Source of the DNA: Clostridiales bacterium
GTDB taxonomy: Bacteria; Bacillota; Clostridia; Christensenellales; Aristaeellaceae
Length of the DNA: 18,316 nucleotides
Direction: 5' to 3'
NCBI GenBank assembly: GCA_004555155.1
Contig: SFJH01000047.1
Coordinates: 1 to 18,316, forward strand
Of the stretch, positions 1 to 7,519 are shown piece by piece. Under the pieces are notes generated by a model. That model saw only the letters and a program-made list of their open reading frames with translations. It was not told where the DNA came from and did not search any database. How positions within the stretch are numbered: the first letter of the stretch is position 1; every line of letters starts with the position of its first letter. The translations under genes were made by a program, and so were the position numbers.

Positions 1-68
1 TTCCGCGCCTTCGACGCGGACGCATCCGACGGGGAGCCGCAGCAATCCTCCGACCGTTCATTCCACCC

Positions 69-96
69 GGCCCTCCGTCACGCGCACCGGAGGGCC
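69..96 (+). promoter_or_regulatory. Leader hairpin upstream of the LUD gene
   Basis: GGCCCTCCG (69-77) pairs with CGGAGGGCC (88-96), a 9-bp perfect stem with a 10-nt loop that can lengthen through flanking C/G bases. No T-tract follows, so it is not a standard terminator. It sits just upstream of the ribosome binding site at 112-118. The first 60 bases of the window show no convincing gene end on either strand. Confidence 0.4.
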
Positions 97-124
97 CGGG
101 ACATCCACAGAAAGGAGCATTCCC

Positions 125-730
125 ATGCAATTCGACGAAGTGAAGCGGAATCTGGAATCGCGCGGCTACGCGGTCTCCTGCTTTCCCGACGCCCGCGCGG
201 CCATGGATTATCTGGACGCGCAGATCGATGGAATGACCGTGGGGCTGGGCGGCTCGGTGACGCTGGAGCAGCTGGGCGCATACGAGCGCCTGTCGACGCA
301 CAACACCGTACACTGGCACCACCGGCTCACCGAGGGCCAGTCCCACATGGACGTGCGCGCGGCGGCTAACGAATCGGAGGTGTACATCTCCTCCGTCAAC
401 GCGCTGGCCCGAACCGGCGAAATCGTCAACATCGACCACATCTGCAACCGCGTGGCGGCCATCGCCTACGGCCCGCAGAAGGTCTACCTGGTGGTGGGCC
501 GCAACAAGATCGCGGAGAGCGAGGCGGATGCGCTGTACCGCGCCCGGAACGTCGCCGGGCCGCTGAATGCCCGTCGCCTGCACCGCAACACCCCCTGCGC
601 CATCCGGGCCGACAAATGCTACGACTGCGACAGCCCCGACCGCATCTGCCGCGGCCTGTCGGTGCTCTGGCGCAAACCCGCCATGAGCGACATCGAAATT
701 CTGCTGATCGACGCGGATCTGGGCTACTGA
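125..730 (+). CDS. LUD-domain protein (LutC/YkgG-like, former DUF162)
   Basis: A complete 201-residue protein starting at ATG 125 behind an AAAGGAG ribosome binding site (112-118). Residues 38-50 carry the VGLGGSVTLEQLG stretch typical of LUD proteins, 97-111 the TGEIVNIDHICNRVA segment, and 122-129 a VVGRNKI-type strand. Near the C-terminus four cysteines (C158, C165, C168, C175) form a compact cluster that could hold a metal or Fe-S centre; this is inferred from spacing only. Family members in the LutABC system support lactate oxidation, but no lutA or lutB lies here, and stand-alone LUD proteins of this size are common in Clostridia with no proven role. Probably soluble and cytoplasmic. 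The next gene has its own promoter, so this looks monocistronic within the window. Confidence 0.88.
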   Translation: MQFDEVKRNLESRGYAVSCFPDARAAMDYLDAQIDGMTVGLGGSVTLEQLGAYERLSTHNTVHWHHRLTEGQSHMDVRAAANESEVYISSVNALARTGEIVNIDHICNRVAAIAYGPQKVYLVVGRNKIAESEADALYRARNVAGPLNARRLHRNTPCAIRADKCYDCDSPDRICRGLSVLWRKPAMSDIEILLIDADLGY

Positions 731-761
731 TTCCGTCGGTCTTCGCGCATACGCCCCTCAA

Positions 762-808
762 CGCCCGCCCGCGCATCCCGTTGCGCCGGCGGGCGCTTCC
801 GCTTTTCA
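762..808 (+). terminator. Probable terminator after the LUD gene
   Basis: A 14-position stem with one C.C mismatch (762-775 with 782-795, loop TCCCGT) lies about 30 bases after the LUD stop. Only a weak pyrimidine run with TTTT at 803-806 follows, so termination is likely but perhaps inefficient. The rest of the 325-base gap up to 1055 holds a second imperfect hairpin (868-893) and the promoter of the next gene; I see no gene in it. Confidence 0.5.
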
Positions 809-995
809 GGGACGCTCCTCATCCGTACATGCCACCACCCGGCGGGCGCTCCTTCAGCGGCGACTGGCCCGGGCAATTCCGAAGCATTGCCGGGCGTAGC
901 TGCGACAGATTCAAAAGCCGTGGTGCGGCCGACGGGCTCGATTGAATTCGAGCGCTCCGGGGATTTTCAACTGGCTGCCGCCGCCGGAAATGGCG

Positions 996-1024
996 TGGCA
1001 ATTTCTCCCGATTTGTGATACAAT
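996..1024 (+). promoter_or_regulatory. Sigma-A promoter of the GH13 gene
   Basis: The -35 box TGGCAA (996-1001) is 17 bases from the -10 box TACAAT (1019-1024). A TG at 1016-1017, one base before the -10, makes it an extended -10 promoter. Transcription would start near 1031, about 25 bases before the chosen ATG at 1056, which rules out upstream in-frame starts. Confidence 0.6.
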
Positions 1025-1055
1025 ATACAAAAAACATGCAAAGGAGCGCAAAACC

Positions 1056-2693
1056 ATGATTCCACAGAAGGACTGGGTGCGCGATCTGGTGATCTACCAG
1101 ATCTACCCGCGCAGCTTTTTCGATTCCAACGGCGACGGCGTGGGCGACCTGCCCGGCGTCATCGCCAAGCTGGACTACCTTTCGCAGCTGGGCGTCAACG
1201 CGCTGTGGCTCTCGCCGTTCTTCGCCTCGCCCAACGACGACAACGGCTACGACATATCCGACTACCGCGCCATCCTGCCCGAGTTCGGGACGATGGCGGA
1301 CTGCGACGAGCTGATCCGCCAGTGCCACGCCCGCGGCATGAAGTTCATACTGGATCTGGTGGTGAACCACTCCTCCGACGAGCACGAGTGGTTCCGCAAA
1401 TCCGTGAAGCGGGAAGCCCCGTACACCGATTACTACTACTGGCGCGACCCGGTGGACGGCCACGCGCCCAACAACTGGGCCAGCTGCTTCGGCGGCAGCG
1501 CCTGGGAATTCAACGAGGAGCGCGGCCAGTATTACCTGCACTACTTCTCCAAAAAGCAGCCCGACCTGAACTGGAGCTGTCCCGCGCTGAAGGCCGAGAT
1601 CCACGAGCTGATCCGCTGGTGGAAGGCCAGGGGCGTGGACGGCCTGCGCATCGACGCCATCAGCTATCTGGACAAGCCCGCCGACTTCCCCGACGCCGAG
1701 GGCGCGCCCATGCCCGACGGCTATGTGTTCCCGAGCCTGCTCACCGGACGGCCGGGCACCCACGCCTATCTGCACGAGCTGAATGAAAAGCTGTTCACGC
1801 CGCTGAACCTGATGACCGTGGGCGAGGTGTCGCTGCGCTGCGACGCGGAGCTGGCCGACTACGTCAGCGACGAGCGCGCCGAGTTCGACATGGCGATCCC
1901 GTTCCTTCCGCCCATCGCCGAGTACGGCCAGCACGTCCCCACCATGCTGCGCGACCGGCTGAAGACCCGCTACGACGTCGTCCCCGGCGGCTGGTGGGCC
2001 CAGTTCATGAGCAACCACGACAAGCCGCGCCAGGTGTCGTTCTTCGGCAACGACGGTGAATTCCGGGAGGTCTGCGCCAAGGCGCTGGCGCTGGTGAACC
2101 ACTTAAGCCCCGGCACGCCCTTCGTGTATCAGGGCGAGGAGCTGGGCATGACCAGCATCCACCTCTCCTCCATCGACCAGTACGACGACATCGGCACCCA
2201 CAACGACTACCGCCAGCGACTGCTGGCCGGGGATTCGCCCGAAGCGGCGTTCAAATTCGCCGCCGACCTGAGCCGGGACAACGCCCGCACGCCGATGCAG
2301 TGGAACGCCTCCGCCAACGCGGGCTTCACCACCGGCACGCCGTGGCTGAAGGTGAACCCCAACTACGTGGACATCAACGCCGAGGCCCAGACGTCCGACC
2401 CGCTGTCCGTGTTCCACTTCTACCGCCGTCTGATCGCGCTGCGCGGAGCGCACCCGGCGCTGAAAAACGGCGACCTGCAAATGCTGGACGGCGGAAACGC
2501 GGACGTGATCGCCTTCTCCCGCACCGCGGGCGGCGAGACGCTGACGTTGGCAGCCAACCTGTCCGACGCGCCCCACGCCGCGCCGCAGGGCCTGACCGGC
2601 GAGATCCTGCTGCAGTCCCACGAGCGGGAATCCGGCTTCGACGGGGTCACGCTGCGCCCGTGGGAGGCGGTGCTGTTCGCGGCGAAGGGCTGA
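1056..2693 (+). CDS. GH13 alpha-glucosidase / oligo-1,6-glucosidase-like enzyme
   Basis: A 545-residue enzyme, the usual length for cytoplasmic GH13 glucosidases of the oligo-1,6-glucosidase group; no signal peptide. The ATG at 1056 follows AAGGAG (1041-1046) and a promoter ending at 1024; the frame is open upstream to 942 but lacks start signals there. Visible motifs: a Ca-binding-type DSNGDGVGDL loop (23-32), region I DLVVNH (100-105), region II GLRIDA with nucleophile D200, region III GEVS with acid/base E257, and region IV NHD with D322. The family hydrolyses alpha-glucosidic bonds at the non-reducing ends of short oligosaccharides. The residue after the nucleophile is Ala201; in this group Val is associated with alpha-1,6 and Thr with alpha-1,4 preference, so linkage cannot be fixed. 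No sugar transporter is adjacent on the same transcript. Confidence 0.93.
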   Translation: MIPQKDWVRDLVIYQIYPRSFFDSNGDGVGDLPGVIAKLDYLSQLGVNALWLSPFFASPNDDNGYDISDYRAILPEFGTMADCDELIRQCHARGMKFILDLVVNHSSDEHEWFRKSVKREAPYTDYYYWRDPVDGHAPNNWASCFGGSAWEFNEERGQYYLHYFSKKQPDLNWSCPALKAEIHELIRWWKARGVDGLRIDAISYLDKPADFPDAEGAPMPDGYVFPSLLTGRPGTHAYLHELNEKLFTPLNLMTVGEVSLRCDAELADYVSDERAEFDMAIPFLPPIAEYGQHVPTMLRDRLKTRYDVVPGGWWAQFMSNHDKPRQVSFFGNDGEFREVCAKALALVNHLSPGTPFVYQGEELGMTSIHLSSIDQYDDIGTHNDYRQRLLAGDSPEAAFKFAADLSRDNARTPMQWNASANAGFTTGTPWLKVNPNYVDINAEAQTSDPLSVFHFYRRLIALRGAHPALKNGDLQMLDGGNADVIAFSRTAGGETLTLAANLSDAPHAAPQGLTGEILLQSHERESGFDGVTLRPWEAVLFAAKG

Positions 2694-2805
2694 CGCCCTT
2701 CCCGACCGGTTGATCGACCGGTACGGCGTGTGCCGGTGGATTTCGATCTGGCCGGTCTACCCCACCGGGAATCCCCATGCCATAGAATACGCACAGCGCG
2801 ACAAT

Positions 2806-2858
2806 GCAAAAACAGGGCCCGCAAACCGCCTTGCTTCGGTGGTTTGCGGGCCGTTTTG
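2806..2858. terminator. Strong bidirectional terminator
   Basis: GGCCCGCAAACC (2816-2827) pairs with GGTTTGCGGGCC (2841-2852), and the stem can extend three more pairs to leave a TTGCTTC loop. TTTT at 2854-2857 serves plus-strand transcripts, and an A5 run at 2808-2812 provides the T-tract for minus-strand transcripts. It lies between the converging GH13 and helicase genes and can end both. Confidence 0.85.
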
Positions 2859-2888
2859 TATCCTGTGTCTCCGGACTTCCCGTCCGAC

Positions 2889-4529
2889 TCAGTCCCCTTC
2901 GGTCATCCGGCGAGGCTTGCCGCCCCGGCGGTTCAGCTTTTCGGCCTTCGTCCAGCGGGGCTTCTTCCCCTCGGGCTTCTCCGAGCGGTTTACCGGGCGA
3001 CCGTAGCCGCCCTCGGGCCTGTCTGCGCGGTTTACCGGGCGACCGTAGCCGCCCTCGCCCTTTTCCACCGGGCGGCCATAGGGACGGCCGGTGGGCTTGC
3101 CGCCGCGCGCGCGGGGCGTGGCCAGGCCGTTGGCGTCGGGGTTGACCGGGCGGCCATAGGGGCCGCGGCGCTCGGGCTGCACGGGACGGCCATAGGGGCC
3201 GCGGCGCTCCGGGCGCGACGGGCGCACCGGCTCCGGGATGTTCAAGTCCACCACGGCGTCGATCTTCGTGCCGCTGGCCGCCACCAGGCCGATCAGCGCG
3301 GCCACGGCGGTCTCCGCGTCCAGCTCGTTCAGCAGGCGGCGCGCCAGCTCCCGGTTTTCCTCCGTGACCTCCTGCTGGGCGTGCGCGGCGATCCGGTCGG
3401 CCATGCGCTCGGCCAGCACGCGGCTGATCTCCTCGCCGCTAGGGGCCTTTTCGCAGAGGATCTTCGCGCCCGTGTACTTGCGGTAGTCCCACATGCGCGC
3501 CACCTCGCGGCCCACCACAAACGTGTAGGCGCGGCCCTCGCGGCCCGCCCGGCCCGTGCGGCCCACGCGGTGCACGTAATACTCCGCGTCCAGCGGAATG
3601 TCATAATTGAACACGGTCTCCACGCCGTCCACGTCGATGCCGCGCGCCGCCACGTCCGTGGCCACCAGCACGTTCACCATGCCGTTGCGGAACCGCGCCA
3701 TGATGGCGTCGCGCTCGATCTGGCGCATGTCGCCGTGCAGTCCGGCGGCGGAGAACCCGCGGCTCTGCAAATTGGTCACCACGTTCTCCACGCCCAGCTT
3801 GGTGTTGCAGAACACCAGCGCCAGCTTCGTGTCGTCGCGCACCAGCAGCCGCGCCAGCAGCTCGCCCTTCTGGAAGGAGCGCACGGAGATGTAGCTCTGG
3901 TTGACCTTGTCCACGGTCATCTCCTTCGCCGCCACCCGGATGTGCGCTGGATCCTTCAGGTACTTCTGGCCCAGCATCAGAATCGGCTGCGGCATGGTGG
4001 CGGAGAACAGCGCCGTCTGGCGCGCCTCGGGCGTCTGCTGCAGAATCGTCTCGATGTCGTCGCGGAAGCCCATGTCCAGCATCTCGTCGGCCTCGTCCAG
4101 CACCGCCAGCCGGACGCCGGAGAGATCCAGCGTGCCGCGCCGCATGTGATCCATCACGCGACCCGGCGTGCCGATCACCACCTGCACGCCCCGGCTCAGC
4201 TCCCGCAGCTGGCGCTCGATGGGCGTGCCGCCGTACACCGGCAGCACCGATACGTGCCGGTACTTGCCCAGCTTCATCAGCTCGCCGGCGGTCTGCAGCG
4301 CCAGCTCCCGCGTGGGCGACAGCACGATGGCCTGCACGCGCCTGTCCGCCGGGTCGATCTTCTCCACCAGCGGAATGCCGAAGGCCGCCGTCTTGCCCGT
4401 GCCCGTCTGCGCCTGGCCGATCACGTCCCGCCCCTCCAGCATGGGCGGAATCGCGTCCCGCTGAATCGGCGTGGGCTCCTCGAAGCCCATCTCCGCCATA
4501 ACACCTTTCCCGCGCGGAAACGGCGCCAA
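2889..4529 (-). CDS. DEAD-box ATP-dependent RNA helicase with YGRPV-repeat tail
   Basis: 546 residues if started at TTG 4529; ATG 4499, behind an AAAGGTG ribosome-binding-like sequence, would give 536. ATP-dependent RNA remodelling (CshA/DeaD-type: ribosome assembly, mRNA turnover, cold) is the family role. Motifs in order: Q motif GFEEPTPIQ (15-23), Walker A AQTGTGKT (40-47), PTREL (72-76), TPGR (121-124), DEAD (145-148), SAT (176-178), LVFCNTK (238-244), ATDVAARGID (290-299) and HRVGRTGRAGR (320-330). The tail from about 430 is Arg/Gly/Pro-rich with five YGRPV repeats between 446 and 512 and a basic end, probably an RNA-binding disordered region. Oddity: the N-terminal helix and conserved aromatic normally about 17 residues before the Q motif are not recognisable, so the 5' end may be damaged or lost. 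Confidence 0.93.
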   Translation of the reverse strand: MAPFPRGKGVMAEMGFEEPTPIQRDAIPPMLEGRDVIGQAQTGTGKTAAFGIPLVEKIDPADRRVQAIVLSPTRELALQTAGELMKLGKYRHVSVLPVYGGTPIERQLRELSRGVQVVIGTPGRVMDHMRRGTLDLSGVRLAVLDEADEMLDMGFRDDIETILQQTPEARQTALFSATMPQPILMLGQKYLKDPAHIRVAAKEMTVDKVNQSYISVRSFQKGELLARLLVRDDTKLALVFCNTKLGVENVVTNLQSRGFSAAGLHGDMRQIERDAIMARFRNGMVNVLVATDVAARGIDVDGVETVFNYDIPLDAEYYVHRVGRTGRAGREGRAYTFVVGREVARMWDYRKYTGAKILCEKAPSGEEISRVLAERMADRIAAHAQQEVTEENRELARRLLNELDAETAVAALIGLVAASGTKIDAVVDLNIPEPVRPSRPERRGPYGRPVQPERRGPYGRPVNPDANGLATPRARGGKPTGRPYGRPVEKGEGGYGRPVNRADRPEGGYGRPVNRSEKPEGKKPRWTKAEKLNRRGGKPRRMTEGD

Positions 4530-4732
4530 CGCCCTATTCCGCCATTTTCATTTTTCTACAATATAAACCACCAATATAAAGGCCAGCATGCGTGAAAAGT
4601 TAAAATTGCCCGGATAACTGAAAATTCATCTTCTTTCGTCGGCCCTATTGGGCCTCCCTCTTTGTCGGCTGCGTCACCCCCTTCGGGTCTGCCGCTGCTA
4701 TGGGCAGTCCTGATGGTTCAGCCTCCGCCTCG

Positions 4733-4765
4733 GCCGGGGGCCTTCGCTTCGCGAAGGCCCCCGGC
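4733..4765. repeat. Perfect 15-bp inverted repeat, TTC loop
   Basis: GCCGGGGGCCTTCGC (4733-4747) and GCGAAGGCCCCCGGC (4751-4765) are exact complements around a 3-base TTC loop. No T-run follows on either strand. Confidence 0.85.
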
Positions 4766-4769
4766 TACA

Positions 4770-4798
4770 GGGCATGCAAACCTGCGGTTTGCATGCCC
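4770..4798. repeat. Perfect 13-bp inverted repeat, TGC loop
   Basis: GGGCATGCAAACC (4770-4782) and GGTTTGCATGCCC (4786-4798) are exact complements around TGC. The inner GCAAACC arm is shared with the hairpins at 2816, 4861 and 14084. Confidence 0.85.
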
Positions 4799-4831
4799 CT
4801 AGTCGGCCCTGTGGGCCTCCCTCGTTGTCGG

Positions 4832-4860
4832 CTGCGTCAGTCGCTGCGCGCCTGACGCAG
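4832..4860. repeat. 9-bp inverted repeat
   Basis: CTGCGTCAG (4832-4840) pairs with CTGACGCAG (4852-4860), with a short internal CGC/GCG stem in the loop. The left arm overlaps the end of direct-repeat copy B. Confidence 0.7.
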
Positions 4861-4891
4861 CGGGGTGGCAAACCTCCGGTTTGCCACCCCG
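4861..4891. repeat. Perfect 14-bp inverted repeat, TCC loop
   Basis: CGGGGTGGCAAACC (4861-4874) and GGTTTGCCACCCCG (4878-4891) are exact complements around TCC. It directly follows the previous hairpin and has the same GCAAACC inner arm as the one at 4770. Confidence 0.85.
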
Positions 4892-5011
4892 GGGGGCGGT
4901 CCTGCGGGACAATCCTGTTTCTCGCAGGCTGCACTCGGCGCGGGAAACACCGGCGCTCCACCCTGCTCTGTGAAGTTTCTCCAATCCATCCGTGCTTTAC
5001 GCAAACTATAC

Positions 5012-5039
5012 TTGCCTTTTGTCGGAAAAGGAATATAAT
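5012..5039 (+). promoter_or_regulatory. Promoter of the MFS gene
   Basis: TTGCCT (5012-5017) and a consensus TATAAT (5034-5039) are 16 bases apart. Predicted start near 5046, about 27 bases before TTG 5073; this excludes the upstream in-frame ATG at 4992 as the start. Confidence 0.65.
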
Positions 5040-5072
5040 TGCCCTTGCAATCTGCAAACGGAGGGGTTTTTC

Positions 5073-6299
5073 TTGGGCAAACTGCGTCTTCGCCGCCCCG
5101 TCATCGAATCCGCATGGCTCCGGTTTACGGTGCTACAGTTCGTGTACTGGTTCGTGATGGCCATCGGCAACTACCAGACGGTATACCTGCAGAGCCGCGG
5201 CTATACCGCGACCACCATCGGCCTGATCAACGCCGTGCTGTCCGCCGTCACCATCATGGCCACGCCCGTGTGGGGCATGATCAGCGACCGCATCCGCTCC
5301 ATCCGAAGGGTATTCCTGCTGACGTTGATCGTGGGCTCGGTGCTGTTCGCGTTCATTCCCGCAATCATCGGCCTGCCGGTGCTGTCCGCGCCGCTGATGC
5401 TCGTCTACCTGTCCCTGGTGTACTTCTTCCGCAACCCGGCGAACGCGATGATGGACAACTGGCTGGTGCGCTACAGCAACCAGAAGGGCGTGGACTACGG
5501 CTCCATCCGCTCCTTCGGCTCTTTGGGCTACGCCATCTGCGGCGTGCTCATCGCCGGCGCAGTGTCCTCCTTCGGAACGGCCTGGACGTTCCCCGTGTGC
5601 TCCGCCATGATGGCGCTGGTGGTCGCGATGAGCCTGCGAACCGACGACGCGAAGCCCGTCGCCCCGGCCACAGGCGCGCCCGCCCGGGAGGCGTTCAACC
5701 CGCTGACGCTGTTCAAAAACTACTATTTCACCACGTTCCTGGCCTTCTCCCTGCTGCTGTACATCGTCATCAACAGCGCCGCCGCGTTTCTGCCCTACCT
5801 GCTGGAGGAAGTGGGCGTCTCCTCCAGCCGCTACGGACTGATCACCGCCTACATGGCCACGCTGGAGATCCCCATGCTGCTGGCCGCCCGCCCGCTGCGC
5901 CGCCGCGCGCCGCTGTTCGCGCTGTGCATCGCCAGCGGCTTCTGCTACGCGGCTGCGTGCCTGCTGTTGGGCACCTGCGCCCATTCGCTGGGCATGATCG
6001 TCGCCATCGAGACGCTGTCCGGCGTGGGCAGCGGCCTTCTGATCGCATCCGCCGCCAATTACATCTACACTCTGACCCCCGAGAACCTCAAGGCCACCGG
6101 CCAGAGCATCTTCGTGGCGGTCACCGCGCTGTCCGGCATCGCGGGCAACCTGATCGGCGGCGCCGTCGTGGACGTGCTGAGCGCGCCGCTGCTCTACTGC
6201 ATCATGGGCGTCACCGGGCTGATCTCCGCGCTGTTTTTGCTGGGCACCATCGTCATCGGCGCAAAGCTGCTGAAGCAGTCGCCGCCCGAGCGGGCCTGA
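5073..6299 (+). CDS. MFS transporter (MFS_1-like family)
   Basis: 408 residues from TTG 5073, which follows GGAGGGG (5060-5066) by 6 bases; longer in-frame starts lie inside or upstream of the promoter. The protein reads as a 12-helix carrier: hydrophobic stretches spread across residues 15-395, with a longer polar central loop at about 188-212. The loop after helix 2 has GMISDRIRSIRR (68-79), a variant of the MFS motif A, and RSFGSLGYA at 146-154 is typical of the MFS_1-like/LacY-related group. It should sit in the cytoplasmic membrane and move a small solute by proton or solute coupling. The substrate cannot be told: sugars or nucleosides are common in this group, but no linked pathway gene proves it. 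Terminated at 6401-6437. Confidence 0.88.
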   Translation: MGKLRLRRPVIESAWLRFTVLQFVYWFVMAIGNYQTVYLQSRGYTATTIGLINAVLSAVTIMATPVWGMISDRIRSIRRVFLLTLIVGSVLFAFIPAIIGLPVLSAPLMLVYLSLVYFFRNPANAMMDNWLVRYSNQKGVDYGSIRSFGSLGYAICGVLIAGAVSSFGTAWTFPVCSAMMALVVAMSLRTDDAKPVAPATGAPAREAFNPLTLFKNYYFTTFLAFSLLLYIVINSAAAFLPYLLEEVGVSSSRYGLITAYMATLEIPMLLAARPLRRRAPLFALCIASGFCYAAACLLLGTCAHSLGMIVAIETLSGVGSGLLIASAANYIYTLTPENLKATGQSIFVAVTALSGIAGNLIGGAVVDVLSAPLLYCIMGVTGLISALFLLGTIVIGAKLLKQSPPERA

Positions 6300-6400
6300 G
6301 CGGTTGCGCGCCCGGGCTGACCCGGGGGCATTTGGGCACCCGATAGTCTACCCGGCCATGCAAAAAGCAACAGATTACACAGTAACCCCACCAACAATAT

Positions 6401-6437
6401 CGGCGTTCCGGAACCATCCGTCCCGGAACGCCGTTTT
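6401..6437. terminator. Terminator between convergent genes
   Basis: CGGCGTTCCGG (6401-6411) pairs perfectly with CCGGAACGCCG (6423-6433), 11-nt loop, followed by TTTT (6434-6437). It ends the MFS transcript. On the minus strand the tail reads ATATTGTT, so it may also stop the nucleotidyltransferase transcript less efficiently. Confidence 0.8.
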
Positions 6438-6450
6438 GCTTATATTCCAC

Positions 6451-7350
6451 TCACCACAGGGGCGTCGGATACTCGCCCGCGTCGTGCAGCGCCTTCAGCC
6501 GCTGCATCACCTTCGGCCGATCCTCCTGATAGGTCACGCCAAACCACTCGGAATCCGTGCCCGACACGCTGACGCGGAGCCGTCCCTGCTGCATGTACTG
6601 GTTCACCAGCACGGGCAGCAGCAGCTCGCCCTTCATCTCGTCCTCCGGCAGCGCCCGCAGGAACGCCTCGAACGAACCCTTCATGGCGTCCAGCATCCAG
6701 GGCGTGTAGCCCCACAGATTCATGGACACCAGCGCGTCCGGATCCAGCGGCAGCGGCGGATCCTGCTCCATGTCGGCGATGACGCCGTCGGGCAGCACGC
6801 CGATCTTCTTCGTCTCCCGCACCGAATCCAGCACTCCGTCCACGCAGCCACAGATGCCGCGCGTGACCGTCCCGTGCTCGCTGACCGTGTTGCGCAGCGG
6901 ATAGGCCACCATGGCCGCCTCGCCCTCGGGCGCAATGGCGTCCAGACAGGCCGCCATCTTCACAAAGGCGTCCTTGCCGTAGTAGTCGTCCGCGTTCAGC
7001 ACCGCAAACGGCCCGTCGATGCAGGGCGCGGCGCAGAGCACGGCATGCACCGTTCCGAAGGGCTTCACGCGGCCCTCCGGCACGCGGTAGAACGCCGGCA
7101 GACTGGAATAGTCCTGATAGGCAAACTCCACCTTCAGGCGCGCGTCCATGTGTCCCTTCACCTTCTGCTCCACCATCTCGCGCATCTCCGGCTTGATGAT
7201 GAATACCACCTTGTCAAAGCCCGCACGCATGGCGTCGTACGCCGAATACTCGCAAAGCCATTCTCCCGTCGGTCCAAAGCCCGTCACCTGCTTGTTGCCG
7301 CCGAAGCGCGAACCCATGCCCGCCGCCATGATTACCAATGTCTTGCCCAT
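6451..7350 (-). CDS. Sugar-phosphate nucleotidyltransferase family protein
   Basis: 299 residues; ATG 7350 follows a purine-rich GGAAGGGAA ribosome binding site. The N-terminal AAGMGSRFGGNKQ (9-21) is the NTP-binding signature of the NTP_transferase Rossmann fold, with KPFGTVHAVL (96-105) and the metal-binding-type NADDYYG (119-125) after it. The family joins a nucleoside triphosphate to a sugar phosphate or similar alcohol phosphate, giving an activated precursor for cell-surface polymers. Full length, cytoplasmic. Substrate not determinable: the usual sugar- or choline-pathway partners are not next to it. It is transcribed alone from a good promoter with an unusually long, structured leader of about 107 bases. 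Confidence 0.88.
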   Translation of the reverse strand: MGKTLVIMAAGMGSRFGGNKQVTGFGPTGEWLCEYSAYDAMRAGFDKVVFIIKPEMREMVEQKVKGHMDARLKVEFAYQDYSSLPAFYRVPEGRVKPFGTVHAVLCAAPCIDGPFAVLNADDYYGKDAFVKMAACLDAIAPEGEAAMVAYPLRNTVSEHGTVTRGICGCVDGVLDSVRETKKIGVLPDGVIADMEQDPPLPLDPDALVSMNLWGYTPWMLDAMKGSFEAFLRALPEDEMKGELLLPVLVNQYMQQGRLRVSVSGTDSEWFGVTYQEDRPKVMQRLKALHDAGEYPTPLW

Positions 7351-7368
7351 ATCCGTTCCCTTCCTTCA

Positions 7369-7436
7369 CTGAAACATCCTCGTTTCAGTAAACTTTCCTT
7401 GTATATTACACGACGCAGCCGCTTTCGCGCTGCGTC
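7369..7436 (-). promoter_or_regulatory. Structured 5' leader of the nucleotidyltransferase mRNA
   Basis: Two hairpins lie between promoter and ribosome binding site. The first has an 8-bp stem GACGCAGC/GCTGCGTC (7412-7419 with 7429-7436). The second is CTGAAAC/GTTTCAG (7369-7375 with 7382-7388), 6-nt loop, ending a few bases before the ribosome binding site. No terminator T-tract is present. I recognise no known riboswitch; a translational control element or mRNA-stabilising structure is possible. Confidence 0.45.
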
Positions 7437-7463
7437 ATATATCCCATATATCACTCTGAATAT

Positions 7464-7492
7464 ATTCTATCATATTCTCAATAGTTTGGCAA
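7464..7492 (-). promoter_or_regulatory. Promoter of the nucleotidyltransferase gene
   Basis: On the minus strand TTGCCA (7492-7487) and TAGAAT (7469-7464) are separated by exactly 17 bases in an AT-rich stretch. Transcription should start near 7457. Confidence 0.7.
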
Positions 7493-7519
7493 GTCTTTTT
7501 CCGCAACGCCTTCGTTTCT

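Larger units (their letters stand above)
4638..4839. repeat. Direct repeat pair of 38-39 bp
   Basis: Copy A (4638-4676) and copy B (4802-4839) share GTCGGCCCT, GGGCCTCCCTC and TTGTCGGCTGCGTCA in the same order, differing at few positions and by one indel. After each copy the sequence diverges, but a GGC(A/G)GTCCTG segment recurs at 4705-4713 and 4896-4904, suggesting an old duplication of a larger unit. Confidence 0.8.
4530..5011. other. Gene-free palindrome cluster
   Basis: About 480 bases with no supportable gene. The first 80 bases are AT-rich and probably hold the minus-strand helicase promoter; a TTTTCA/TATATT pair reading on the minus strand is a weak candidate. From about 4620 to 4960 the sequence is a run of perfect or near-perfect inverted repeats and one direct repeat pair, listed separately. 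None has a good T-tract, so they are not ordinary terminators. Confidence 0.75.

Noticed and set aside
1..60. Tail of an upstream gene at the window start
   Set aside because: One frame is open but it runs on through the LUD gene to 369 in another frame, with no family-like sequence to support it.
819..2102. A 427-codon minus-strand frame opposite the GH13 gene
   Set aside because: Antisense of a gene with all catalytic motifs; no family features of its own.
2730..4595. A 621-codon plus-strand frame opposite the helicase
   Set aside because: It is the antisense shadow of an intact DEAD-box gene; its His/Arg/Ala-rich text matches no family.
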